From NCBI GenBank assembly GCA_937896275.1, contig CALBMW010000411.1:1-8919 (forward strand): 8,919 nucleotides of DNA. Reading direction: 5' to 3'. Numbering within the stretch: position 1 is the stretch's first letter; every line of letters starts with the position of its first letter. The notes beneath the pieces were generated by a model. It had not been told where the DNA came from. It saw only the letters and a program-made list of their open reading frames with translations, and ran no database searches. A program made the position numbers and the translations under genes. This DNA comes from an uncultured Myxococcales bacterium (GTDB lineage: Bacteria > Myxococcota_A > Bradymonadia > UBA7976 > UBA1532). This document shows positions 1-6,145 of the stretch, piece after piece.

Positions 1-557
1 CTCGGCAGCTTGTGGGAGGCGTCCCTCGGGAGACGGGGAGCCGCGCGCGCGGTGGCGCGGCGCCCGCGCCGCAGCCTCTCGAGGACGCGCCCCCCCCCGG
101 GCCGCCGGCCGCCGCGACGTCCGTTGCGACGTCCGTCGCGGTGACCTCCGTGACCGCGGTCCCGCCGCCCTCGGCCCTGGCCAACCCTTACGGCGGCGGG
201 TCGGACGAGGCCGATGACCTGCTGTCGGCGCTGGACGGGGCGCCGACCGGCGCGCGCGGCGGCCGCACGGTGACGCCCGCGCCGGTCGTGGGCTCCCGCC
301 TGACGCGGATGGAGATCCTGCGCGTCGTGCGCCGCAACACGCCCGGGATGCTGACCTGCAGGCCCGTGCCCTGGGCGGGCCCCATCACCGTCGAGTTGAC
401 GATCGGGCCATCGGGCGTGGTCCAGGCGGTGCGCACCGTCACGCCCTCGGCGCACGGGACCCGGGCCGGCGCCTGCGTCGAGGCACGGGTGCGCAGCTTC
501 CGCTTCCCGTCCTTCGACGGTGACCCGCTGAGGGTGACGTTGCCCTTCGACCTGTGA
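1..557 (+). CDS. AgmX/PglI-type C-terminal domain protein (5' end outside window)
   Basis: This is the 3' part of a plus-strand gene. The frame is open to the left edge, and the first possible in-window start (GTG at 12) has no clear ribosome-binding site, so the gene probably begins upstream. The N-terminal ~95 visible residues are low-complexity Pro/Ala/Gly with a short Thr-Ser-Val repeat, typical of a linker. The last ~85 residues look folded: an EILRVVRRN helix, a Cys, then VELTIGPSGVVQAV, a second Cys in GACVEARVRSF, then RFPSFDGDP and a final VTLPFDL. This pattern (GxV strand, Cys-containing helix, FP, then xPF at the end) matches the AgmX/PglI (TonB-C-like) domain common in Myxococcota, where such domains end gliding-related or uncharacterised envelope proteins. 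The specific role is unknown. It converges on the pst operon, with 48 bp between stop codons. Confidence 0.72.
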   Translation, partial: RQLVGGVPRETGSRARGGAAPAPQPLEDAPPPGPPAAATSVATSVAVTSVTAVPPPSALANPYGGGSDEADDLLSALDGAPTGARGGRTVTPAPVVGSRLTRMEILRVVRRNTPGMLTCRPVPWAGPITVELTIGPSGVVQAVRTVTPSAHGTRAGACVEARVRSFRFPSFDGDPLRVTLPFDL

Positions 558-605
558 GCGCATGCCGGTCGGGCGCCGCGCCCCGTGCCAGCCCCGAGCG
601 GCCCG
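558..605. other. Convergent intergenic spacer with small GC hairpin
   Basis: A 48-bp spacer separates the converging stop codons of the AgmX-like gene and the last pst gene. It holds a short perfect dyad at 571-583 (GGGCG, loop CCG, CGCCC). There is no T-tract on either side, so it is at best a weak bidirectional transcription stop. Nothing else is visible. Confidence 0.25.
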
Positions 606-1409
606 TCAGCCGTACCGACCCTCGATGTAGTCCGCCGTCTCCTGGCGCTGCGGCGTGACGAACATCTCGTCGGTGGGGGTGTGCTCGATCATCTTGCCGA
701 GCAGCATGAAGACGCACGACTCGCTGGCGCGCCGCGCCTGGGCCATGTTGTGGGTGACGAGCAGGATCGTGTACTCGCCTCGAAGCTCCCAGATGAGCTC
801 CTCGACCGCCTCGGTGCCCTTCGGATCGAGGGCTGAGCAGGGCTCGTCCATCAACAGGAGCCGGGGCTTCACCGGCAACAGGCGCGCGATGCACAGCTTC
901 TGCTGCTGCTCGAGCGACAGGCCGGCGGCCCTGCGGTTCAGGCGGTCCTTGACGTCGTCCCACAAGAGGACCTGGCGCAGCGCGCCCTCGACGATCGCGT
1001 CCTCGTCCGCCCGCGTGGTGCGGCCCGCGCCGCGGCTGTGCAGGCGGTGACCGAAGATCACGTTGTCCCGGATCGACAGGGGCAGCACGTTGGGGCGCTG
1101 GAACACCATGCCCACCTGCTTGCGCACTTGCACCAGGGCGTTCTGCGCCGCGTAGACGTCCACGCCGTGCACCGCGACCGCGCCCTCGGTCCGCACGTAG
1201 CCGAGGCGCTCGTTGATGCGGTTGACGCTGCGCAAGAGCGTCGACTTGCCACAGCCCGACGGGCCGATCAGGCTCGTGATGCGGCCGGCCTCGACCTGCA
1301 GGTCGACGCCGTAGAGCGCCTGGAAGGTGCCGTACCACAAGCTGAATCCGGTGAAGCGGGCCGCGGGCTCGGCGGCCGCCGCAGGCACCGCGGGCGTCGG
1401 CTCAACCAA
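606..1409 (-). CDS. pstB: Phosphate ABC transporter ATPase, PstB-1 (degenerate signature motif)
   Basis: Cytoplasmic ATPase of the high-affinity phosphate importer; 267 residues, normal for PstB. In order: the aromatic A-loop (WYG, ~25-27), Walker A GPSGCGKS (49-56), Q-loop Gln104 in VFQRP, Walker B LLLMDE (Asp188, Glu189), D-loop SALDP (192-196) and H-loop His220 in VTHN. CSALDP and the ending YIEGRYG are PstB hallmarks. The signature motif is abnormal: LSLEQQQK (164-171) where PstB has LSGGQQQR, so both glycines are gone. The TTG start at 1409 is supported by a strong GGAGGG at 1415-1420, five bases upstream; a GTG at codon 8 is a weaker alternative. The gene overlaps the 3' end of the second pstB by 8 bp and is last in the operon, so translation is probably coupled. 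Family assignment is secure. The idea that it works only as a heterodimer with its neighbour is inference. Confidence 0.95.
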   Translation of the reverse strand: MVEPTPAVPAAAAEPAARFTGFSLWYGTFQALYGVDLQVEAGRITSLIGPSGCGKSTLLRSVNRINERLGYVRTEGAVAVHGVDVYAAQNALVQVRKQVGMVFQRPNVLPLSIRDNVIFGHRLHSRGAGRTTRADEDAIVEGALRQVLLWDDVKDRLNRRAAGLSLEQQQKLCIARLLPVKPRLLLMDEPCSALDPKGTEAVEELIWELRGEYTILLVTHNMAQARRASESCVFMLLGKMIEHTPTDEMFVTPQRQETADYIEGRYG

Positions 1410-2163
1410 AGCGGCCCTCCACGTAGTCGCGAGCGCGCGGATCGAGATCGGCGTCGCGCAGGAAGAACTGCTCGGTCGGCGCGACGGTCACGCACTCGCC
1501 CATCAGGAAGAAGGCGGTGCGATCGGCCAGCCGCCGCGCCTGCTGCACCAGGTTGGTCACCAGCACGATGGTCATCTCGGCCTTGAGCTCGCTCAGCACG
1601 GCCTCGATGCGCATCGTCGTCACCGGATCGACGGCGATCGAGAACTCGTCGAGCAGCAGGATGCGCGGCTTCTGGGACAGCGCGCGGGCGATGGTCAGGC
1701 GCTGCTGCTGCCCGCCCGACAAGAGGCTGCCCAGGGCGTTGAGCCGGTCCTTGACCTCGTCCCACAGGGCGGCGCGGCGCAGGCAGCCCTCGACGATGAC
1801 GTTCAGGTCGGCCTTGGCGCGCACGCCCGCCAAGCGCGGCGCGAAGGCCACGTTGTCATAGACCGAGAGCGGCAGCCCCACCGGCAGCGGGAACACCACG
1901 CCGATCTGTCGGCGCAGCGCGTACAGGTTGCGCCACGCGCGGACGTCGCGACCGCCCACCTCGACCTGCCCCTCGAAGTGCATGCCGGCGGTGAAGGTGT
2001 CCATCCGGTTGAGCACCTTGAGGAAGCTGGTCTTGCCGCTGTTGGCGGGGCCGATGATCCCGAAGATCTCGTGGGGCCGCACCTCGAACGAGGCACCCTT
2101 CAGGGCCACGTGCTGGCCGTAGCGGATGGTCAGATCGCGGACCGCGATCTCGGCGTCGCTCAC
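1402..2163 (-). CDS. pstB: Phosphate ABC transporter ATPase, PstB-2 (Q-loop and H-loop lost)
   Basis: Second PstB-family ATPase, 253 residues from the chosen GTG. Walker A is GPANSGKT (38-45), the signature LSGGQQQR (148-155) is intact, and Walker B is ILLLDE (Asp172, Glu173). Three positions depart from the family: the Q-loop reads VVFPLP, with Pro92 in place of Gln; the segment after Walker B is FSIAVDP rather than PxSALDP; and the H-loop reads VTNL, with Asn204 in place of His. These are functional losses on the ATP-binding face, while the signature face is kept, the mirror image of PstB-1. The frame stays open far upstream, but homology begins at IAVRDLTIRYG, so the start is the GTG at 2163 (overlapping the pstA stop as GTGA) or the adjacent GTG at 2166. 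A purine-rich tract at 2166-2176 may serve as ribosome-binding site. It is likely the partner of PstB-1 under PstC/PstA. Confidence 0.93.
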   Translation of the reverse strand: MSDAEIAVRDLTIRYGQHVALKGASFEVRPHEIFGIIGPANSGKTSFLKVLNRMDTFTAGMHFEGQVEVGGRDVRAWRNLYALRRQIGVVFPLPVGLPLSVYDNVAFAPRLAGVRAKADLNVIVEGCLRRAALWDEVKDRLNALGSLLSGGQQQRLTIARALSQKPRILLLDEFSIAVDPVTTMRIEAVLSELKAEMTIVLVTNLVQQARRLADRTAFFLMGECVTVAPTEQFFLRDADLDPRARDYVEGRFG

Positions 2164-3029
2164 CACTTCTTCTTTTGGCGCAGCCACGTGCGCAGGCCGA
2201 TCGACAGCGCGTTCATTGCGAGGACCATCCCGATGAGCACCAGCGCCACGCCGTAGGGCAGGGCCTCGGGCACGTCGGGCACCTGGGTCGCGATCACGAA
2301 AAGGTGCAGTGACATGGCCATGGTCTGATCGAAGACCGAGGCCGGCAGGAACGGCAGGAAGAACGCCGCCCCGGTGAACATGATGGGCGCCGTCTCGCCG
2401 GCCGTGCGCGAGACCTCGAGGATCACCCCGGTCAGGATGCCGCTGACCGCGTTGGGCAGGACGACCCGCCAGATGGTCTGCCAGCGCGTCGCGCCCATGT
2501 TCCAGCAGGCCTCGCGGAAGGCGTGGGGCACGGCCTGCAAGGCCTCGCGCGTCGCCACGATGACCACCGGCAGCGTCATGATCGCCAGCGTCAGGCTCGC
2601 CGCGAGGATGCTCGTGCCGAAGCCGAAGAAGATCACGAAGGCGCCCAGGCCGAACAGCGCGTGCACGATGGAGGGCACGCCGGCCAGGTTGATGATGGCC
2701 AGGTTGATCACCCGCGTGAGCACGTTGTCGGGCGCGTACTCGCTGAGGTACACGGCGGCCGCCACGCCGACCGGCACCGAGGCCAGCAGGGCGATGGCGA
2801 CGAGCCAGACGGTGCCCACCAGGGCCGGCAGCACGCCGCCCGCGGTCATGCCGTTGGTGGGCTCGGTGAAGAGGAAGTCCCAGGACAGCATCGTGCCGCC
2901 CTTGACCAGCAGCACGCCGAGGATGAGCAGGACGGGGGCGGCGAGGAGCACCGTCATCAGCAGGAACAGCGCCCGCACCAGGCGCTGGGTGCGCGCGTCG
3001 CGGCGGTTGAGATCGGTGGCCTCGAACAC
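2160..3029 (-). CDS. pstA: Phosphate ABC transporter permease PstA
   Basis: Inner-membrane channel subunit, 289 residues. Hydrophobic segments lie near residues 18-42, 68-94, 106-136, 140-158, about 192-228 and 258-277, giving the usual six-helix MetI-like fold. The EAA loop that docks the ATPase is at 173-193 (REACWNMGATRWQTIWRVVLP), followed by SRTAGETAPIMFTGAA, which is characteristic of PstA. The Lys-rich end (RQKKKW) fits a cytoplasmic C-terminus. The start is GTG at 3029, with a GAGGG ribosome-binding site overlapping the pstC stop codon six bases upstream. The gap to pstC is 6 bp and the overlap with the next pstB is 4 bp, so it sits in the middle of a coupled operon. It pairs with PstC as a heterodimer, which matches the presence of two different ATPases below it. 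Confidence 0.96.
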   Translation of the reverse strand: MFEATDLNRRDARTQRLVRALFLLMTVLLAAPVLLILGVLLVKGGTMLSWDFLFTEPTNGMTAGGVLPALVGTVWLVAIALLASVPVGVAAAVYLSEYAPDNVLTRVINLAIINLAGVPSIVHALFGLGAFVIFFGFGTSILAASLTLAIMTLPVVIVATREALQAVPHAFREACWNMGATRWQTIWRVVLPNAVSGILTGVILEVSRTAGETAPIMFTGAAFFLPFLPASVFDQTMAMSLHLFVIATQVPDVPEALPYGVALVLIGMVLAMNALSIGLRTWLRQKKKW

Positions 3030-3035
3030 TGGCCC

Positions 3036-3962
3036 TCAGGTCTTGCGAATGCCCCGCACGATGAGATCGGCGGAGAGGTTGATGACGAAGGTGACCACGA
3101 AGAGGAAGATGCCGAGCGCGAACAGCGCCTGGTAATGCGTTGATCCGACTGCGGTTTCGCCCAACTCGGCCGCGATGGTGGCGGTGAGCGCGCGCACCGA
3201 GTCGAAGGGGCTCGTCGGCAGGTTGATGGCGTGGCCGCTGGCCATGAGCACCGCCATCGTCTCGCCGAAGCCGCGGCCCACCCCCAACAGCACGGCCGCC
3301 AGCAGGCCCTGGCGTGCGGCGGGCAGCACCACCCTGCGTGTGACCTGCCACCGGGTCGCGCCGAGCGCCTCGGCCGCCTCGCGGTAGGTGTCGGGCACCG
3401 CCTTGAGCGCGTCCTCGGCGATGGTGGTCATGATGGGCGCGGCCATCAGCCCCAAGATGAGCCCCGAGTTGAGCACGCACAGGCCGATGGGCACGTTGAA
3501 GACGTCGATGATGAGCGGGTTCATGACCGACAGGCCGATGAAGCCCCACACCACCGACGGGATGGCGGCGAGCATCTCGACGAGCACCTTGAGCACCTCG
3601 CGCGTGCGCCCGGTGGCGAACTCGGCGATGTAGATGGCGGCCCCCAGCGAGAAGGGCACCGCGACCAGCATCGCCAGCCCGGTCACCGACGCGGTGCCCG
3701 CGATGAGCGCCAGCGCGCCGTAGGTGGGGTTGCTCGTCGAGGTCGGCGCCCAGCGGATGCTGCCGAAGAACCCGCGCAGCGAGAAGTGCTCGCTCACGAA
3801 GCCCCAGCCCTCGTGGGTGACGAAGGCGAAGATGCCGACGATGAACACGACGGCCGAGACGCCGCCGACGAAGACCAGCACCGCCACCAGCTTGTCGACG
3901 TACCAGGCCAGATCGCGCCGATCGAGCGCGGCGGTGTCGGGGTGGGGGGGCGGGGCGCTCAT
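3036..3962 (-). CDS. pstC: Phosphate ABC transporter permease PstC
   Basis: Inner-membrane channel subunit, 308 residues, ATG start at 3962. A short Pro-rich N-terminus (MSAPPPHPD) precedes the first membrane helix (~24-48). Further hydrophobic segments lie near 82-114, 125-150, 160-180, 212-240 and 275-300. The EAA loop is at 194-213 (REAAEALGATRWQVTRRVVL), followed by GRGFGETMAVLM, a PstC hallmark. The periplasmic segment after helix 1 (WGFVSEHFSLRGFFGSIRW) is also typical of PstC. There is no strong Shine-Dalgarno; the start lies only 4 bp after the stop of the phoU fusion, so it probably relies on translational coupling. It forms the phosphate translocation path together with PstA. Confidence 0.96.
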   Translation of the reverse strand: MSAPPPHPDTAALDRRDLAWYVDKLVAVLVFVGGVSAVVFIVGIFAFVTHEGWGFVSEHFSLRGFFGSIRWAPTSTSNPTYGALALIAGTASVTGLAMLVAVPFSLGAAIYIAEFATGRTREVLKVLVEMLAAIPSVVWGFIGLSVMNPLIIDVFNVPIGLCVLNSGLILGLMAAPIMTTIAEDALKAVPDTYREAAEALGATRWQVTRRVVLPAARQGLLAAVLLGVGRGFGETMAVLMASGHAINLPTSPFDSVRALTATIAAELGETAVGSTHYQALFALGIFLFVVTFVINLSADLIVRGIRKT

Positions 3963-3966
3963 CGGC

Positions 3967-5043
3967 TCAGCGGGCCTGATCGCCGCGCAGGGTGACCATC
4001 AGGTCGTGGATGTGCCCCGACAGCTGCTGGCAGACCGCGCGCAGGGCGGGCTCGAGGGGGCCCTGCTCGGGGAGCTTGGGCAGGTCCCACTCGAGGAAGA
4101 CGCACTGGAAGGGGCGCTCGCCGAGGTGGCGGCCGGCCCCGGGCACGAGGCCCACGATGACGTGGTAGACGTCCAGCGCCGCGGGACCAGGCACGAGCCG
4201 CTCGGGGGTGACGCCGGTGAGGTCGAGGCCCAGATCGGCGGCGGTGGCGATGGCCTCGGGGGCGATGGCCTCGCCCGGCGCGAAGCCCTGGCTCTCGTAG
4301 CGACCGCTCTCGGGGAATGCCTTGCGGGCGATGGCCTGGGCCAGCGGCCCGAGCAGGGTGTCCCGCGAGTCGACGAAGAGCACGCGGTAGACCTTGGGGG
4401 CCTTGGCCTCGCCGGTGACCGCGAAGACGGTCTCTTCGCAGATGTTCTTGGCCTGATCGGCCACGCGGTCGAGCTTGTTGAAGATGGCGAACAGGGCCAG
4501 CTCGTCGCTCAGCGCGCGCTTGCCCTCCGAGTCGAGCAGGGCGCGGTGCACCTCGTCATAGCGGCGCGCGAAGGTGCGCGCGGCGGCCTTGGTCTCGCGG
4601 GCCAGGTCGGCGTCGCCCTGCACGAAGGCACGGACCGCCTGCCGCAGGTAGGTGATGGCCTCGTCGGCCAGGCCGCGGATGTGGCCCTCGAGATCGGGCG
4701 GGGGCGGGGACTTCAGGTGCACCGACTCGCGGCAGATGGTGACGGCGTAGTCGCCGACGCGCTCCAGCGCGATGTTCATGCGCAGCACCGACGAGATGAA
4801 GCGCAGGTGGCCGGCCGAGGGCAGGTGGCGGGCCACGAAGCCGTGGCACAGCTTGTCGATGGCCCGCACCTCGCGGTTGATGGGCAGATCACCCAACATG
4901 GTCGCGTAGGCCTGGGGCTCGTCGCGCGTGAGCAGGGCGTGGACCGCGTCGACCATCGCCTGCTCGACGCGCCGTCCGACCTCGGCGATGCGATCGCGAA
5001 TCTCTTTCTTGTCGGCGTCGAGGCGCTGCTCGTAGATGCTCAT
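3967..5043 (-). CDS. phoU: PhoU-like regulator fused to a catalytically dead LMW-phosphatase/ArsC-like domain
   Basis: 358 residues, against about 230 for ordinary PhoU. Residues ~1-210 are two PhoU helical repeats with the metal-binding signatures: ERVGDYAVTIC (Glu94, Asp98) and DRVADQAKNICEE (Asp192, Asp196, Asn200). PhoU damps Pst uptake and the PhoR/PhoB phosphate response by contacting PstB and the sensor kinase. Residues ~217-355 resemble low-molecular-weight protein phosphatase/arsenate reductase: KVYRVLFV strand, phosphate loop, PLAQAIARKAF helix, RYESQGFAPGEAIAPEA, LGLDLTG, then a late EWDLP. The catalytic CX5R loop is replaced by DSRDTLLG: the Cys position is Asp225, the Arg position Leu231, and the general acid (PDP) position appears to be Lys323. 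So no phosphatase or reductase activity is expected. A role as ligand-binding or docking module is inference. The ATG at 5043 follows a GGGAGAG ribosome-binding site. Its place between pstS and pstC is unusual, since phoU is commonly last. Confidence 0.88.
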   Translation of the reverse strand: MSIYEQRLDADKKEIRDRIAEVGRRVEQAMVDAVHALLTRDEPQAYATMLGDLPINREVRAIDKLCHGFVARHLPSAGHLRFISSVLRMNIALERVGDYAVTICRESVHLKSPPPPDLEGHIRGLADEAITYLRQAVRAFVQGDADLARETKAAARTFARRYDEVHRALLDSEGKRALSDELALFAIFNKLDRVADQAKNICEETVFAVTGEAKAPKVYRVLFVDSRDTLLGPLAQAIARKAFPESGRYESQGFAPGEAIAPEAIATAADLGLDLTGVTPERLVPGPAALDVYHVIVGLVPGAGRHLGERPFQCVFLEWDLPKLPEQGPLEPALRAVCQQLSGHIHDLMVTLRGDQAR

Positions 5044-5060
5044 GGTCTCTCCCGCGAGGC

Positions 5061-5090
5061 CGCTTCAGTCCGCTTCAGTCCGTTTCAGCC
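5061..5090. repeat. Three tandem 10-bp repeats at the pstS stop
   Basis: Two exact copies of CGCTTCAGTC (5061-5070, 5071-5080) and one diverged copy CGTTTCAGCC (5081-5090) run head to tail. The diverged copy contains the pstS stop codon. Read on the coding (minus) strand each unit carries a TGA, and because the period is 10 bp the three TGAs fall in three different frames. The array fills most of the 41-bp pstS-phoU gap. It may be simple slippage duplication or a mild translational barrier. Confidence 0.7.
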
Positions 5091-5975
5091 GTCGCACTTC
5101 ACCGGGCGGGCGGGAGCATAACCCTTGTTGACCATGATGCACTGCCCCACGTCGCTGAGGATCCAGTCCAGGTAGCCCTTGGTGGCGCCGGTGGGCTCGC
5201 CGTTGGTGTACATGAACAGCGGGCGCGCGATCGGGTAGCTGCGATCGACCGCGGAGGCGATGGTCGGGGGCACGCACGCGGCGTCGTCGGCCTTCTTCAC
5301 GCAGGGCACCTTGAGCGCCGGGGTGGCGTAGGCCAGGCCGCTGTAGCCGATGGCGCAGGGGGTCTTGGAGACCAGATCGGCGACGTCCTTCGAGCCGTGC
5401 ATGTCGCGCGAGCCGAGCTTGTAGTCCTTGCCTTCGCCGAGCACGGCCTCCTTGAAGTAGACGAAGGTGCCCGAGTTGTTCTGGCGGCTGACGCGGATGA
5501 TCTCGTCGCTGGGGCAGCCGGGCACCTGCACCCCGAGCTGGCTCCACTTCGTGACGGTGCCGTCCTCGCCGTACACGCTGGCGAGCTGGGCGAGCGTGAC
5601 CTCGCCGATCGGGTTGTCCTTGTGCAGGAAGACGGCGAGGGCGTCGTAGCCGACGATGAACTCCTTGGGGTGGACGCCCTTGGCCTCGGCGGTCTTGATC
5701 TCTTCGGCCTTCATCGAGCGGCTGGCGTTGGCGATGTCGACCGTGCCGTTGATGATCGCGGCGATGCCCGTCCCGGAGCCACCGCCGGTGACCGCGATGG
5801 CCACGTTGGCGTCGACCTTCTTGTAGGCCTCGGCCCAGGCCTGGGCCACGTTGACCAGGGTGTCCGAGCCCTTGTTCTGGATGACCGCGTGCCCGCCCGA
5901 CGCGCCCGAGCGGTCGGTGCGGGAGCAGGCGGCGAGCAGCCCGAGGGCCGCGCTGAGGGCGATGAGGTTCTTCAA
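5085..5975 (-). CDS. pstS: Phosphate-binding lipoprotein PstS
   Basis: Envelope-anchored phosphate-binding protein that delivers phosphate to PstCA; 296 residues. The N-terminus MKNLIALSAALGLLAAC is a lipoprotein signal with lipobox LAAC and acylated Cys17. Phosphate-ligand segments are visible: GSDT (36-39), GGGSGTGI (64-71), ANASR (82-86) and SRQNNSGTF (163-171). The family body continues through YDALAVFLHKDNP, SVYGEDGTVTKWSQL and AIGYSGLAYA. The frame is open to 6140, but the TTG at 5975 is preferred: it begins the signal peptide exactly and has GGGAG seven bases upstream, and a longer form would place a Basic/Pro-rich stretch before the signal and run through the predicted promoter. The mature protein has six further Cys (154, 207, 225, 234, 279, 294), more than in typical PstS, which may form disulfides. 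It is the first gene of the operon. Confidence 0.95.
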   Translation of the reverse strand: MKNLIALSAALGLLAACSRTDRSGASGGHAVIQNKGSDTLVNVAQAWAEAYKKVDANVAIAVTGGGSGTGIAAIINGTVDIANASRSMKAEEIKTAEAKGVHPKEFIVGYDALAVFLHKDNPIGEVTLAQLASVYGEDGTVTKWSQLGVQVPGCPSDEIIRVSRQNNSGTFVYFKEAVLGEGKDYKLGSRDMHGSKDVADLVSKTPCAIGYSGLAYATPALKVPCVKKADDAACVPPTIASAVDRSYPIARPLFMYTNGEPTGATKGYLDWILSDVGQCIMVNKGYAPARPVKCDG

Positions 5976-5982
5976 GACGAGA

Positions 5983-5987
5983 CTCCC
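5983..5987 (-). promoter_or_regulatory. Ribosome-binding site of pstS
   Basis: GGGAG on the minus strand, seven bases before the TTG at 5975. It decides the start of pstS in favour of the position where the lipoprotein signal peptide begins. Confidence 0.7.
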
Positions 5988-5988
5988 A

Positions 5989-6010
5989 GTCAGTGGGCGG
6001 TCAGTGGGCG
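5989..6010. repeat. Perfect 11-bp tandem repeat in the pstS leader
   Basis: GTCAGTGGGCG occurs twice without any mismatch (5989-5999 and 6000-6010), directly upstream of the pstS ribosome-binding site. The 7+4 layout (GTCAGTG + GGCG) has the same 11-bp period as a Pho box, but the 7-mer matches CTGTCAY poorly on either strand. It sits too close to the start codon for a normal activator site if transcription begins near 6050. It could be a leader element, an operator or a recent duplication. Confidence 0.75.
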
Positions 6011-6050
6011 GCGTCCGAAGCGCGTCCGGCCGGGCGCGCGGTGGGCCGTC

Positions 6051-6060
6051 GATGCGCATC
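6051..6060. repeat. 10-bp perfect palindrome near the predicted pstS transcription start
   Basis: GATGCGCATC reads the same on both strands. It overlaps the -10 candidate of the predicted pstS promoter and would cover the transcription start. It could be an operator half-site pair, though a 10-bp palindrome can also occur by chance in GC-rich DNA. Confidence 0.35.
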
Positions 6061-6091
6061 CTGCGCGCGCTTTGTGACAGCCCCGTGAACT
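6058..6091 (-). promoter_or_regulatory. Candidate Pho-box promoter for pstS
   Basis: On the minus strand, 6091-6074 reads AGTTCAC-GGGG-CTGTCAC. The second 7-mer matches the PhoB/PhoP Pho-box half-site CTGTCAY completely and the first shares its TCAC end; the 7-4-7 spacing is that of a Pho box. Ten bases further on is CAGGAT (6063-6058), a weak -10 element at the distance expected for PhoB-activated promoters that lack a good -35. Transcription would start near 6051, giving a leader of about 75 bases to the TTG at 5975. The box lies between two divergent genes, so it could also influence the kinase-mutase gene at 6146. The match is by eye and the PhoB homologue of this organism is not in the window. 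Confidence 0.5.
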
Positions 6092-6116
6092 CCGCGCAAC
6101 GGTCCGCGTGCTCGGC

Positions 6117-6130
6117 GCGCGCCGGCGCGC
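6117..6130. repeat. 14-bp perfect palindrome upstream of the kinase-mutase gene
   Basis: GCGCGCCGGCGCGC is fully self-complementary and ends 15 bases before the ATG at 6146, where a Shine-Dalgarno would normally sit (none is recognisable). It could act as an operator or form an RNA hairpin near the start codon. In DNA this GC-rich, chance remains possible. Confidence 0.4.
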
Positions 6131-6145
6131 TACGCTTCACGGCCG

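Noticed and set aside
115..165. Short Thr-Ser-Val coding repeat with 12-bp DNA period as a mobile or regulatory repeat
   Set aside because: It lies in the low-complexity linker of the first gene and is explained by linker expansion.
571..583. GC hairpin between convergent genes as an intrinsic terminator
   Set aside because: The stem is only 5 bp and no T-tract follows on either strand; kept only as a low-confidence note.
2164..3549. Long minus-strand open frame extending the second pstB upstream to 3549
   Set aside because: It overlaps pstA and pstC in another frame, is rich in Arg/Gly/Ala/His without motifs, and PstB homology begins only at the GTG near 2163. It is an effect of high GC content.
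3724..5121. 465-residue plus-strand open frame opposite phoU
   Set aside because: Composition is Gly/Val/Glu/Leu-rich antisense shadow; the minus strand carries clear PhoU motifs, a start with ribosome-binding site and operon context.
5976..6140. N-terminally extended PstS starting at 6140
   Set aside because: It would put 55 Arg/Pro-rich residues before the lipoprotein signal peptide and run through the predicted promoter; the TTG at 5975 has a proper ribosome-binding site.
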